Assembly: GCF_002099425.1 (NCBI RefSeq)
Contig: NW_018344015.1
Location: forward strand, 3,812,501 to 3,876,500
DNA length: 64,000 bases
Direction of reading: 5' to 3'
Origin: Phascolarctos cinereus
Taxonomy: Eukaryota; Chordata; Mammalia; Diprotodontia; Phascolarctidae
The translations under genes were made by a program, and so were the position numbers. Shown piece by piece: positions 45,431 to 56,930 of this stretch. The notes below the pieces were generated by a model. It had not been told where the DNA came from. It was given only the letters and a program-made list of their open reading frames with translations, and did no database searches. The first letter of the stretch is position 1. Each line of letters starts with the position of its first letter.

Positions 45431-46619
45431 TCTTGCTTCAACAAAGGTCCACCCAAATCACAAGGGATCTTCCTTTAAGTCTTTCAACATTAGGTGAATA
45501 CCATTGTAGCACTTCAGCTTTCCATTGTTTTCCCTTTCTTTTGCTGACCTACTTCATGCTGTACATCTTCTAGATAATGTCATTTATACCTTTACTTGGG
45601 AACAAGTTATCATTGATAACATTCTGAAAACAGTTTATGCCCACCATTTTGCTCTTTGGGTCACCTGAAATTTAGATTGCTCAAAAAGTGCTGCATTACA
45701 TTTTTTGTCATGATATAGAACCTCTAAGGGGAGGGGGGGGAAAAACCCTTGCAACAAGATTTCTTTTTTTTTTTTTGGTCAAGAAGCAATTTAAATTATG
45801 AGAAAAGCAGTGTACAATTTCCCATATCTAGCACAACTAACTTTCTTTTTCCTATCCAATTCTCATGCAAGTTCATTTTCCCTCTGCACTACATCACTAA
45901 AATATATGTCCTCATTGACTAGATCTATAGGCTGCCAATATATTAGCATTTCATATTTTCAGCTATAAGCATTTATTATCTGTTTGGTTTTTCCTATGTG
46001 AATTGTTAGGCTGAACTCTTTTGAGTGTCTCATTGAAAAAAAAATCTGTAGTACTTCCGAGTTTGATGCATTCTGTTCAAGTTTTCCTAGAAATCAGAAA
46101 CTCTGGAGTAACTCATTCAGCTCTAGAAATCCCACGTACACTTAAACTGTGTGGAATATATCTATACCAATGGCAAACAACTTTGGTGAACACAAATTCC
46201 CAAGTTTTATGTCTTACTTGTAATTAATAGTAAAAAATTGTTATTAAATGTGTGGCCACATCTCTCAAGAAATCACATACAATACATACAATGAATCCTG
46301 AAGCTGACTTTCAGAGGTTTCTTTTGTGTGTGGGGAGCTTTTTTTAATATTCAATAAATAATAAATATTGTGCATTATTCCATCTCTTGACTTTGTTAGA
46401 CTCTAAGGATATGGTCCATTATAGAAATCATGTGCAAAAAGCTTCTTGCTGTCTATGAGGCACTAACAGCAAAAAGGTTTCTTGTCTTTCCTGGCTATAG
46501 ATTGAGGATATAAAAGAAAAACTCTCAGGATTTACCTGACTGGATGATTACTACAAATACCTGGTAATCTTGGGATCCTAATTCAAAGAGTTATATTTGA
46601 GCTCATAGAAATCACTGAG
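45431..46619. other. No recognisable gene or repeat
   Basis: Contains a G run with an A run (about 45730-45745) and a T run (about 45763-45777). A 68-codon frame at 46021 has no recognised homology. Confidence 0.4.
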
Positions 46620-47290
46620 ATTTGATGGGTTTGCAAAGAGATAAAAGAAAAAGGAAAAGACTCATAAGTACAAAAGTATTTATACTGGCTCTTTTTGTGG
46701 TGGCAAAGAATTGGAAACTGAGGAGATGGTCATCAATTGGGAAATGGTTGAACAAGTTATGGTATGTGAATGTGATGGAATATTATTATGCTGTAAATAA
46801 TGATTAAAGGGATGGTTACAGAAAAACCTGAGTAGACATATAAAGTGATATTAAGTGGGAGGAACCAGGAGAACAGTGTATGTAGTAACAATGTCATTGT
46901 AAACATAACCAATTGTGAAAAACTTAGTAACTCTGATAATTGTTATATTAATTATAATTATATATACTCATTGTTACAAATAATTAACAATTAATACATG
47001 ATTAATAAATACAAGAATCCACCACAACTCCATAGGACACATGATAAAAAAAAAAGCTATCCATCTGCATATGAAAAAAGCACTCAAATTGCAGATTGAA
47101 ACAATATTTTTCCTTTTTTTTTTGCTTTTTTTAATTTAGAATTTATTTTATGTTATTTCATATGTAAATTGAGTATTATATTTCTGGCCTTCTCAATGAG
47201 TGGGAAAAGGCGGTAGAGTAAGAGAAAGAATTTGAAACTGAAAATAAATATGTGGTTTGTTTTGTTTTTATAAAAAAAGAATAAACTTGT
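46620..47290 (+). mobile_element. L1 LINE 3' end, 5'-truncated, older subfamily
   Basis: The end of ORF2 (46622-46807: 'KVFILALFVVAKNWKLRRW', 'NVMEYYYAVNND') is followed by the 3' UTR ('gaaccaggagaacagtgtat', 'gaatttgaaactgaaaataa') and an A-rich tail. It is diverged from the copies at 17720 and 52963, with an A/T-rich expansion near 46940-47000. Confidence 0.75.
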
Positions 47291-47409
47291 CTGGCTATGA
47301 CCAAGAAGCAACAGGACTCTAAAAGTATGTAACTTATTTGGAAAAAAAAAAAGCACGGGAAAGCAGAGAAAAATACTACATATTTTAAAAGTTAAAAAGA
47401 TGTGGAAAA

Positions 47410-47510
47410 ACAGTATAATACAGTGAATAGATGACTGACTTAAGCGTCAAGGTTATCTAGGTTCAAGTCTTACCTCTGAGCAAGCCATTTGAGATATCAT
47501 TGCCTCAGGG
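47410..47510 (+). mobile_element. tRNA-headed SINE fragment before BovB
   Basis: 'cagtgaatagatgactgac' and 'taggttcaagtcttacctct' form a tRNA-like A-box/B-box pair of a diverged SINE just upstream of the BovB. Confidence 0.45.
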
Positions 47511-47559
47511 AGGACATCTATGAGACAAAGTTTTAGAGAAGTTACTGATCTGAATCTCC

Positions 47560-49900
47560 CTATCCCATCATTGCCTTCTTGTGGCAGAGGGTCTTGTGTA
47601 GTTCAATGGAACTATAAGCTATGCATTGCAGTGTTACCCAAGATAGATAGGTCATAGTGAAAAGTTTTGTTAAATGTGATCCACTAGAGAATAAAATGAA
47701 AACCCACTCCAGTATCTTTGCCAAAAACAAACAACAAAAACAAATAAAACAAACCAACCAACCAAACAAATAACAGCAACAACAAAACATGGACAGTATT
47801 AAAATGATAAAACAGATGACATTGGAAGAAGAGTCCCACAGGTCAGAAGGTATCCAATAAACTCCTGGGGAAGAGTTGAGGACAGCTACAAGTAGCTCCA
47901 GCACTAATGAAATATGTAAGCCAAAGGTGAAATCAAACTCTACCATGGGCGTGTGTCTAGTGATGAAAGTCTGATGCTGTAAAAATCAATGTTGCATAGG
48001 AACCTAGAATGTAAGGTTTATGAAACAAAGTAAACTGGAGGTGATCAGACAGGAGATGGAAAGATTAAGCATCAACATCTTCAGTGTCAGTGGATGGGAA
48101 TGGGTGAATTTAATTCATATGATCACTACATGGGCAAGAATCCCTTAGAAGAAGTGGATTAGTCCTAATAGTCAATAAAAGAATGAGAAAAGCAGCATTG
48201 GGGTACAATCTCAAAAATGACCAAATAATATCTATTCAAATTCAAGGCAAACTGTTAATACAAGTCTATACTCTAATCACTTATGCTGAAGAGACAAAAG
48301 TTGATCAGTTCTATGAAGACCTACATCTTCTAGAAATCACACTAAAAAGAAAAAGAGACAGAATGTCACATTCATAATAGGGGATTGTGATGTTTAGGTA
48401 GGAGATCAAAAAAATAGCTAGAATTATAGACAAATTTGACCTTGGAATATAAAATGAAACAGTGTAAAGACTCAGAAAATTTTGTCAAGATAACTTGCTG
48501 GTCATAATAAACACCCTTTTTCAACAGCCTAAAAGGTTGAACTTCACCAGATGGTCAGTATAGAAATCAGATTAGTCATAAACTGAGCAGTCAATAATGG
48601 AGAATATCTATACAGTCAGTTAAAACAAAATCTGGAGCTGACTGAAAGTATGAAAAACTATCAGACCATGTTAGTATGACCTAAATAATATCCCTTATGC
48701 ATATGAATATGAAGTGGAAGTGATGAATAGATTTAAGGTAATAGATCTTGTAGATAGAATGCCTAAAAAGCTATGGACAGATTGTTGTACAATATTGTAC
48801 AAGAGGCAGCAGTAAAAAAAAAATTCCAAAAGAAAAGAAGAGCAAGAAAGTAAAATGTCTGTCTGATGAGGCCTTACAAATAGCTGAAGAAAGAAGGAAA
48901 GGGAAAGTATAGAAAAAGATATACTCAACTGAACGCAGAATTCCAGAGAAAAGCAAGAAGAAATAAAGTTTTCTTAAATGAGAAATGCAAAGAAATAGAA
49001 GAAAACAACAGAATATGAAAGACAAGACACCTCTTCAGAAAAATGAGTGATATTAAGGAAATATTTCATGCAAAAAAAAATGGGCATGATAAAACACAAA
49101 AAAGGTAGGGATTTAATAGAAACAGAAAAGATCAAGAAGAGGGGGCAAGAATATGCAAAATAACTATACAAGAAAGATGTTAACATCACCAATAACCAGA
49201 ATTCTGTGGTTTCCAATATCCTGGAGAGTAAAGTCAAGTAGGCTTTAGGAAGCATGCCTAACAATAAGTTTAGTGGAGACAATCAATTTCCAGCTGAGCT
49301 ATTTGAAATCCTAAAAACTGATGCTGTCAAAGTGCTGAATTCAATATGCCAGGAAATTTGCAAAATATAACAATGACCACTGGATTGGAAAATATTAATT
49401 TACATCCCAATCCTACAAAAGGCTAGTGCCAAGGAATGTTCAAATTACTAAACAAATGTGCACCTTTTACATGCCAGTAAGATTATGCTTAAGATTCTGA
49501 AAGTTTAGGTTTCATCACTGTGAACTGAGAATAACCAGAAGAGCAAGCTGGTTTTCAAAGAGGCAGAGGAACTAGAGACCAAATTGTCAACTCCTGCTGG
49601 ACTATACGAAAAACAAAGGAGTACCAGAAAAACATCTACTTCTGCTTCATTGACTACATTAAAGCCTTCAACTGTGTGGATCACAATAAAATGTACCAAG
49701 TGCTCAAAGAGATGGGAGTAAGAGATTATCTTACATGTCTCCTAAGGAACATGTATGTGGTCCAAGAAGAAACAGGTACAACCAAATATGAAACAACTGA
49801 TTGATTCAAGATTGGAAAAGGAGTAAGACAAGGCTGTCTCTTGTTACCTTATGCATTTAATTAATATGCACAATACATTATGTAAAATGCCCTTCTGAAT
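47560..49900 (+). mobile_element. BovB/RTE-clade LINE, degraded, 3'-truncated
   Basis: The 5' region ('tcttgtgtagttcaatgga', 'agatagataggtcatagtga', 'aacccactccagtatctttg') matches BovB leader sequence. An endonuclease-like part follows, starting near 48005 ('aacctagaatgtaaggttta', 'gggcaagaatcccttagaag'), then linker and reverse transcriptase. RT signatures are 'AGFQRGRGTRDQIVN' (about 49545), 'IYFCFIDYIKAFNCVDHNK' (about 49640) and 'GKGVRQGC' (about 49820). It ends before the FADD motif, so the catalytic core is incomplete, and stops interrupt the frame throughout. BovB is known for transfer between distant animals. Confidence 0.85.
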
Positions 49901-50299
49901 GAGTGTTGTGACTAAACTACATGCAAAACTGAAGATAATGTAACATTTTATTTTAGTTCAAAATATGAGCAATGGCTACTTAAATTGAAAAAGGAAGTTC
50001 AGCAGTTAGCAGGAGTGATATTTGTCACCACGCAATTTTAATTCTGTTTACTAAAGTTGGAGTGTGCTATATGAATTGTGCAGCTTGCAAGAAAAAAAAA
50101 TAAGATGTATTTTTGATGTTACTTTAAAGTTGGAGTTGAATGACCAAATTCCAGAAAACAAATTCTATGATATACTAACCAGGAAGAATCAATATAATTG
50201 TTTTCCAAACCTTTTGTGCTTGGAATTGAATTCACATTTTGTGAAGAGGCTCTTATTATTTCAAAGGGAATGGCTAATTTTGAAGTCATGAAAACATGT
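49901..50299. other. No recognisable gene or repeat
   Basis: One 75-codon open frame (50064-50291) has no recognised homology. Nothing else is identified. Confidence 0.4.
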
Positions 50300-50907
50300 C
50301 TATATTAGCAATGTTACAATATTAAACACGCACAAAAAACAAATAAGAAAAGTAAAGAGAATGAAAAAAGGTAATCTTCAATCTCCACTCAGAGTTTATC
50401 ATTTCTCTCTGTGGAGGTAGATAATATTTTGCATCATAGGTGTTTTGGAATTGTCTTAGATGATTATTTTCCTGAGAAGAGCTAAGTCTTTCACAGTTAA
50501 TCATCACACAATTTGCTGTTGTTACGTACAGTGTTATCCTGGTTCTGCTCACTTCATTCAGCATCAGTTAATGTAAAGTCTTCCTATGTTCTTCTGAGAC
50601 CCACATGCTCATCATTTCTTATAGCACAATAGTATTCCATTACATTCGTATACCACAACTTCTTCAGCCATTCCCTAATCTATGAGCATCCCCTCTGTTT
50701 CCAATTCTTTGCCATCACAAAAAGGGCTGCTATATTTTTTTTGTACATGTGGGTCCTTTCCTCTTTTTTATGATCTCTTTGGGATACAGATCTGGTAGTG
50801 ATATTGCTAGAATAAAGGGTATGTACAGTTTGGTTGTCCTTTGGACATAGTTCCAAATTGGTCTCCAGAATGGTTAGATTACTTCACAACTACACCAACA
50901 ATGCATT
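50300..50907 (-). mobile_element. L1 LINE 3' end, 5'-truncated
   Basis: - strand L1: the 3' UTR ('gtgttttggaattgtcttag', 'gttctgctcacttcattcag') then the ORF2 end ('cacaatagtattccattaca', 'ccaattctttgccatcacaa', 'ctttgggatacagatctgg'). It stops at 'caccaacaatgca' near 50907. Confidence 0.8.
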
Positions 50908-50971
50908 AGAGTAACTCAAAACTTTAAAAAATATTAAAGAAATGTATTAACTTGTAATTGGGGAAAAGTAA

Positions 50972-50976
<5 letters not shown>

Positions 50977-51031
<55 letters not shown>

Positions 51032-51051
51032 ATGTATATATATATATATAT
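50977..51051. repeat. TA/GT compound microsatellite
   Basis: (TA)n - (TG)n - (TA)n between two - strand L1 fragments. Confidence 0.9.
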
Positions 51052-52148
51052 TTAAAAACTACAGTTAATCATAAATACAATATTGTTACTGTGAACAATG
51101 TTCTTTCAGTTCTGCTCACTTCACTTTGCAGTAATTCATATGAGAGTTCCCAGGTTTTCCTAAAACCATCCTGCTTTAGCATAAGTATTCTATCACAGTC
51201 AAACCACAAGTCCAGCTATTACCCATTCAATGGTCATCCATCCAATTTCTAATTATTTTCCACCAAAAAAGAACTGCTTTAAATATTTTTGTACAAATAG
51301 ATCCTTTCCCCTTCTCTTTGATTTCTTTGAGATACAGACATAATAGTGGTATTGCTGGACAAATGGGTATACACAGTTTTAAAGGTCTTCAAGTGTAGTT
51401 TAAAATTGTTCTTCAGAATGGTTGTACCAGTTCATGACTCTACCAGCAGTACTTCAGTGGTCCTATTTTTTCATATCGACTGAAGCATTTGTCATTTCCC
51501 TTTTATGTCATTTTAGCCGATCTAATAGGAATGAGGTGGCATCTTGAAGTTGTTTGAATTTGCATTTCTCTAATCAATATTCATTTAGAGCATTTTTCAT
51601 GTGGTTCTTGATATCTTTGATACTTCTTCTGAGAATGTCCTGTTAATTCCTTTGACTATTTTTCTATTGAAGAATGGCTCTCATTTTTGTAAGTTTGGCT
51701 CAGTTCCCTATATAGGTGAGAAATGAAGCCTTTGGAAGAGAAAGTTGCAGTAATTTTTTAAAGTTTTCTGCTTTCTTAAATTTTGGCTGCATTAGTTTGT
51801 TTTTCCAAAATCTTTTAAAATCCATATAATCAAATTTTTCCATTTCAGTTCCCATGATCTTCTCTATCTCTTGTTTGGTTATAAACTTTTCACTCATCCA
51901 CAGATCTGACAGGTAAAATTTTCCATGCTCCTTTAATTTGCTTATGAAATCACCTTTTAGATCTCAATCGTTTAGCAATTTTGACCTTACTTTAGTATAT
52001 TATCTGAAAGCTTGGTTTCTGCCTAATTTCTTCTAAATTGTTTTATAGTTTTTCCAGCAATTTTTGTGAAATAGTGAATTCTTACTCCCAAAACTTTGTT
52101 TATCAAACACTAGATTTCTATCATTACACACTGCTTGTGTATTGTATA
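51052..52148 (-). mobile_element. L1 LINE (old, - strand), ORF2 C-terminal part
   Basis: L1 ORF2 reads through 'cacaagtccagctattaccc', 'ctttgagatacagacataat' and 'ggtattgctggacaaatg', then 'tgcatttctctaatcaatat' and 'gagaaatgaagcctttgg'. It is interrupted by the CAA-tailed repeat at 52150 and resumes at 52706. The many substitutions point to an old copy. Confidence 0.78.
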
Positions 52149-52705
52149 CTTAATCTATATATGAGGTATACAGGTGCACAGGGAAGACTAGTACCTCTGA
52201 TGTGAGGGCTGTTTCCCATTTTTGAAGCCTAACTGTCACCTAGCTGTCATCCATGGCTCCAAGAAACTGTAGCATGCACATTGGCCACACTCTGGGAAAC
52301 TATTTTGGAAGGTGGGCTAAAGTACGATAACCAACTGGCCTTAAACCCATTGGTGAATTAGAGGGGTGTTTACCCAAAGCATATGAAGACCTTCCCCAGC
52401 GGAATGGGGGAATGAGAAAAATTTGTTCTAGTATCCATAAAGATGGCTGAAGCAGGAGCTGTGGAGCACTTAGAATTTGGTCAGATGTGGAAGACTTCAA
52501 GGTCATCTACTGCATCCCAGCCATCACTAGTTGTCCTGACTTTCTTCTTGCCATTGGATTTCAACGACTCTGGAAGAGAGAGTGAGGCTAAAGATTTTGT
52601 GAAATCCTGCCTCACTTAAATCCAATTCATACACAAGTCAAGACATCAGCCTGTGATGTCATTGGTCCTTTTCGAAAATGAAGGACAAACAGCAACAACA
52701 ACTGA
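52149..52705 (+). mobile_element. Marsupial CAA-tailed repeat inserted in L1
   Basis: A 555-bp element whose 3' half (52500-52705: 'cttcttgccattggatttca', 'cacttaaatccaattcatac', 'tggtccttttcgaaaatgaa', CAA-rich tail) is the same family as 8137-8375. The 5' half (52165-52480) has no match elsewhere in the window. L1 ORF2 sequence resumes right after it, so it is younger than that L1. Confidence 0.65.
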
Positions 52706-52948
52706 ACCTATACCACTAATTCACCACTTAATTTCTTACACAGTACAAAATTGTTTCCATGATGACCATTTTACAATATAATTTGAAATCTGGTACTGCT
52801 AGCCCACATTCCTTCACATTTTCCCCAATATACCCATGATATTCTTGACCTTTTATTCCAGAAAAAAATTTTAAAATTATTTTTCTAGTTGTATAAAATA
52901 ATTATTTGGTAGTTTGATTGGTATAGTACGGTATAAATAAATTAGGTC
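52706..52948 (-). mobile_element. L1 LINE (old, - strand), ORF2 continuation
   Basis: 'atttgaaatctggtactgct' and 'gtagtttgattggtatagta' continue the ORF2 of the L1 at 51052. The same order is seen in the L1 at 33900-34070. Confidence 0.78.
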
Positions 52949-52962
52949 AAATTGTCATTTTT

Positions 52963-53878
52963 AATGCTTTAAATCATTATTGATTAGAGAAATGAAAATC
53001 AGAACAACTCTGAGGTACCACATCACACCTATCAGATTGACCAACATGACAAAACAGGAAAATGATAAATGCTGGAGAAGATGTGGGAAAAATTGGAACA
53101 CTAATGCAGTTTTGGTGGAGTTGTTAAATGATCCAACCATTTTGGAGAGCAATTTGGAACTATGCCCAAAGGGCTATAAAAATATGTATACCCTTTGACC
53201 CAGCAATAGCACTTCTAGGGCTATATCCCAAAGAAATCATACAAATGGGAAAAGGACCCACATGTACAAAAATATTCATAGCAGCTCTTTTAGTGGTGGC
53301 AAAGAATTGGAAATTGAGAGGATGCCCATCAATTGGGGAATGGCTGAGCAAGTTGTGGTATATGAATGTAATGGAATACTATTGTGCTGTAAGAAATGAT
53401 GAACAGGCTGACTTCAGAAAAACCTGGAAAGACTTGTATGGTCTGATGCTAAGTGAAGTGAGCAGAACCAAGAAAACATTGTACACAATGACAGCCACAT
53501 TGTGCAATGACTAATATTGATAAACTTAACCTTCTCAGCAATACAAGGATCTATGACATCTCCAGAGGCCTTGTGATGGAAAATGCTATCCACATCCAAA
53601 GAAAGAGTTATGGAAGTTGAATTGCTATTTTTTTTTCTTTTCTGTTGAGTTTTGTTTCCTCTTTCTAGTGGTTCCTCCAATTGGTTTTAATTTTTACTTG
53701 CAACATCACCAATGTGAAAATATGTTTAATAGGAATGCAAATGTATAGCCTATAACAGATTGTGCACCGTCTTGGGGGAGGGTGGTGGGGAGGAAAGGGG
53801 AGAAAAATTTTAAACTCAAAAGCATACAGAAGTGATTATTGATAAATCAAAATGAATTAATAAAATAAAAAAAAAAAC
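52963..53878 (+). mobile_element. L1 LINE, young 5'-truncated copy nested in L1
   Basis: A 916-bp copy with the ORF2 C-terminus, 3' UTR and A-rich tail, nearly the same length and start as the copy at 17720-18642. It sits in opposite orientation inside the older L1. The flanking duplication is imperfect: 'aaattgtcattttt' (52949-52962) and 'aagttatcattctt' (53879-53892). Confidence 0.88.
52980..53514 (+). pseudogene. L1 ORF2 C-terminal remnant
   Basis: Two overlapping frames (53198/53128) carry 'TTLRYHITPIRLTNMTKQEN', the cysteine cluster 'CWRRCGKNWNTNAVL', then 'PFDPAIALLGLYPKEIIQMG' and 'MNVMEYYCAVRNDEQADF' and on to the stop. A frame change near 53130 divides it. The RT and endonuclease are absent. 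Confidence 0.83.
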
Positions 53879-53892
53879 AAGTTATCATTCTT

Positions 53893-54321
53893 GTCATATT
53901 GGGCCAGCCTACCAATGCGCAATTAATATTTCTCCAATCTGTAAAGAGTGAGACCTTTGTTTCCTCAATGCCCATTTTTTCCCTTCAATTTCTTTTTTCT
54001 TGTTTTATTGCTATAGCTAGCATTTCTAGTACAATATTGAAAAATAGTGGTGATAATAAACATCCTTGCTTCACCCTTGATCTTATTGGGAAGGCATCTA
54101 ATTTATGTCCATTACAGACAATGTCTATTCTTGGTTTTAGATAGATACTACTTATTATTTTAAGTAAGACTCCATTGATTCCCATGCTTTTTATTATTTT
54201 TAATAGGAATGGGATTTCTATTTTACTGTTCAATTAGGAAATTTTTAAAATTTTGTTTAGTTGCATGCCTAATTCATTTCTGCTCTTTCTCTATTTTATT
54301 GATGTGTCCACTTGAAGACAC
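53893..54321 (-). mobile_element. L1 LINE (old, - strand), RT region
   Basis: It continues the older L1. The 82-codon - strand frame (53985-54233) reads 'IKSMGINGVLLKIISSIYLK', then 'FPIRSRVKQGCLLSPLFFNI', the L1 RT motif with the conserved 'RQGCPLSPLLFNIVLE' pattern. It is interrupted at 54329 by the RPL30 pseudogene. Confidence 0.8.
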
Positions 54322-54328
54322 AAATTTG

Positions 54329-54820
54329 TGATGCACTTCTGCTTCCTGTCCTGCCCCTGAAGAACACTGCATTGTGGAATCTCCTTCCTTTCTCACTTCT
54401 CTGGCCATCTTGGCTCCAGGTCTCTGGATGAGAGTCCTCCCACAGCATGGGCAGGAAGGTGGTAGGCTCGAAGGAGACAAAAAGTCACTGAAGTCCATCA
54501 ACTAGAGGCTCCAGGTGGTCATGAAAAGCGGCAAATATGTGCTAGGCTATAAACAGACCCTGAAAATGATTAGATGTGACACAGATAAATTAGCCATTTT
54601 AGCTAATAACAGCCCAGCCTTGAGGAAATCAGAGATTGAATATTACACTATGTTGGCCAAAACTGGAGTACATCACTACAAAAACATTGAATTGGGTACA
54701 GCATTTGGGAAATATTACAAAGTACATACACTAACTATAATTAATCTAGGTGATTCTGATAACATTAGAAGCATGCCAGAGTAGACCAGTGAAAAGTAAA
54801 CTGTCCAAAAAAAAAAGATA
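54329..54820 (+). pseudogene. RPL30: RPL30 processed pseudogene, nested in L1
   Basis: Ribosomal protein eL30 is a 115-residue large-subunit protein. From about 54450 to 54786 the + strand reads KETKKSLKSIN, stop, then [20 protein letters not shown], '[19 protein letters not shown]', '[20 protein letters not shown]' and '[11 protein letters not shown]', matching RPL30 without introns. A stop replaces a serine codon near residue 17, two codons are lost at the HHYSGNN site, and a stop replaces the glutamine after SMPE. The 5' UTR-like 'cctttctcacttctctgg' (54387) recalls the TOP start of RPL30 mRNA. An A tail (about 54807-54816) and short matching flanks 'aaatttg' support retrotransposition by L1. 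Confidence 0.92.
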
Positions 54821-56400
54821 AAAATTTGCCCCTAAGTATTGCTTTGACTGCATCACAGAAATTTTGATATATTTTGTTATTGTTGTCATTCTCTTTAACG
54901 AAATTGTTGATTGTTTCTGTGATTTATTCTTTGAAACACTTATTCTTTAGGATTAGATTATTTAGTTTCCAATTCATTTTTAACCTAAGCTTCCATAGAA
55001 GTTGTGAGATATAATTCTTATTGCATTATGATCTGAAAATGATACATTTAATTTTTCTACTTTTTTTTTGCATTTGTCCTTGTAGTTTTTATACTTTAAT
55101 AAGTATCTTTCTTTTTTTGCAAAAATGCCACTTACAGGTGAGGAAAAGGTATATTCTTTTTTTTATGTTCATTTTTTCCCCAGAGGTTTACCATTCTTAA
55201 CTTTTCTAAAACTCTATTTTCTCCTAGACTTCTTTCTTATATATTTTCTGGTTAGGTTTATGTGGTATTAAGAGGGAAAAGGTAAAGCCTCTTAATAGTA
55301 TAGTTTCATTGTCTATTTCCTCCTGTAATTTATTTAACTTTTCCTTTTATAATTTAGATATTATGTTATTGATGCATATGTTTAGTATTGATATCATTTC
55401 ATTGTCTATGTTGTCTTAATTAGGAAGGAGTAGTTTCCTTGGCTTGTCTCTTTTAATTAGGTCTGTTTTGCTTTTGTTTTTTCTGAAATCATGAAAGCTA
55501 GAACTGAATATTTTTTCACTTTAGCTGAAGCATAATAGATTCTGCTCCAGTTCCTCATTTTAATTCTGTTTTTTTTCTTTTTCAAGTATAATACTTGTAA
55601 GCACTATATTGTTGAATTCTATTTTCTAATCAATTCTGTCATCGGCTTCTGTTTTGTGGGTGAATTCATCCCATATGCATTCAAAAATATGATTATTAAC
55701 TGTGAATTTTCCTCCATCCTATTTTCTTCTGTTTATTTTTTGTCTTTATTTTTTATTTTGTCTATCATATAAAATCTACTTTACTTCTGATCACTGCCTC
55801 CTTTTATCTGCTCTCCCTTTCATTATTTTCCCTCTATTTTATCCCCTTCCTCTCCTACTTCCCTTTTGAATAAAATAGGTTTCTATACTCAATTGAGTGT
55901 GTATATACATTTATCCATTTTTAATACATTTAAATGAAAGTGAGATTCTAATATTGCTTGCCTCCCCCACAATCTTCCCTTCCACTTAAAAGTTTTTCCT
56001 TATGTACTTCATTTATATGAGAAAATTACCCCCATTTTTGTTTTCCTTCCCTATTATTCTAGTGCATCCCTTTTTTAATCACCCATTTTTTTTAGATCAT
56101 CCCAACATAATTGATTCAATTACTTCTCCTCTGTCTATACACAGTCTTCCCAACAGATCTAACAATAAAATTTTTAGCTACATGTATCATCTTTCCATAT
56201 AGCAATGTAAACATTTAACCCTATTGAATCTCTTATGATTTCTTTTTCACATTTGTTTTTTTATGTTCTTGAGTCTTTTATTTGAAAGTCAAATTGTCTA
56301 TTTCATTCTGCTGTTTTATTCATGAATTTATTAACTCATTTATTTACTCATTTTTAAATTGTAACCTACTTACTTGATTTTTAAAAGCTTTAAAAAAAAA
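54821..56400 (-). mobile_element. L1 LINE (old, - strand), ORF2 N-terminal part, spacer, ORF1 end
   Basis: 'cctaagtattgctttgactg' continues the ORF2 at the exact place where the pseudogene entered. The endonuclease half and T-rich spacer follow (55700-56200). At about 56265-56320 'ttgagtcttttatttgaaag' is the complement of the ORF1 C-terminus. The ORF1 middle part is missing after 56330. Confidence 0.7.
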
Positions 56401-56930
56401 TCTCTCCCAGGAATTCTTGTTGGGTTGTTGTTTGATTCATATTTTACTTTGAGGCTTTACTGATAGCTCTTTTGACATTATTGTTCTCTTCTGTGTTTGT
56501 TTCTTGATCTTCCCTATCACCATAGTAGCTTCATATTGTCAGGGTTTTTTGTTTGTATGCTCATTTTTTCCAGACTATTTCTTGACTTTGACATTTATGC
56601 TAAAATCGAGCTCTGTTCCCATGGTGGGGACAGTGTCTCAAGCTTAAGGTGGTTTTTTTTTTCACTGCGGTATTTTGAGTTAGATCTGGGAATTTAGAAG
56701 TTTCCAGTGCTTCCAAAATGGAGCAATTTAGGGAGAGGTATGTTCTTTGGTCTGCTGGTTTGGTCCTTACCAGACAATGGTCCTTGATCCCTTAGGATCA
56801 CAATAGATACTGCTTCTCAGGGACTATGATCTCAAGGGATCATCAGTGATATTGTTGCTTAAAGTCCCTGCTCCTTTAGGATAGCAAACCATACTGGTCC
56901 TGAGGGTCCTGACTGTGGTTCCCTTGTCCT
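56401..56930 (-). mobile_element. L1 ORF1 start and 5' UTR fragment
   Basis: Complement of an ORF1 start region: 'cttgatcttccctatcacca' and 'tttgtatgctcattttttcc', the latter the complement of an ATGAGC-type ORF1 start. 5' UTR-like sequence follows through 56930. It probably belongs to the same L1 as 54821-56400, with an internal ORF1 deletion. Confidence 0.55.

Noticed and set aside
47560-47946. A 128-codon - strand open frame with hydrophobic stretches
   Set aside because: It is antisense to the BovB leader; the hydrophobic look comes from A/T-rich complement sequence.
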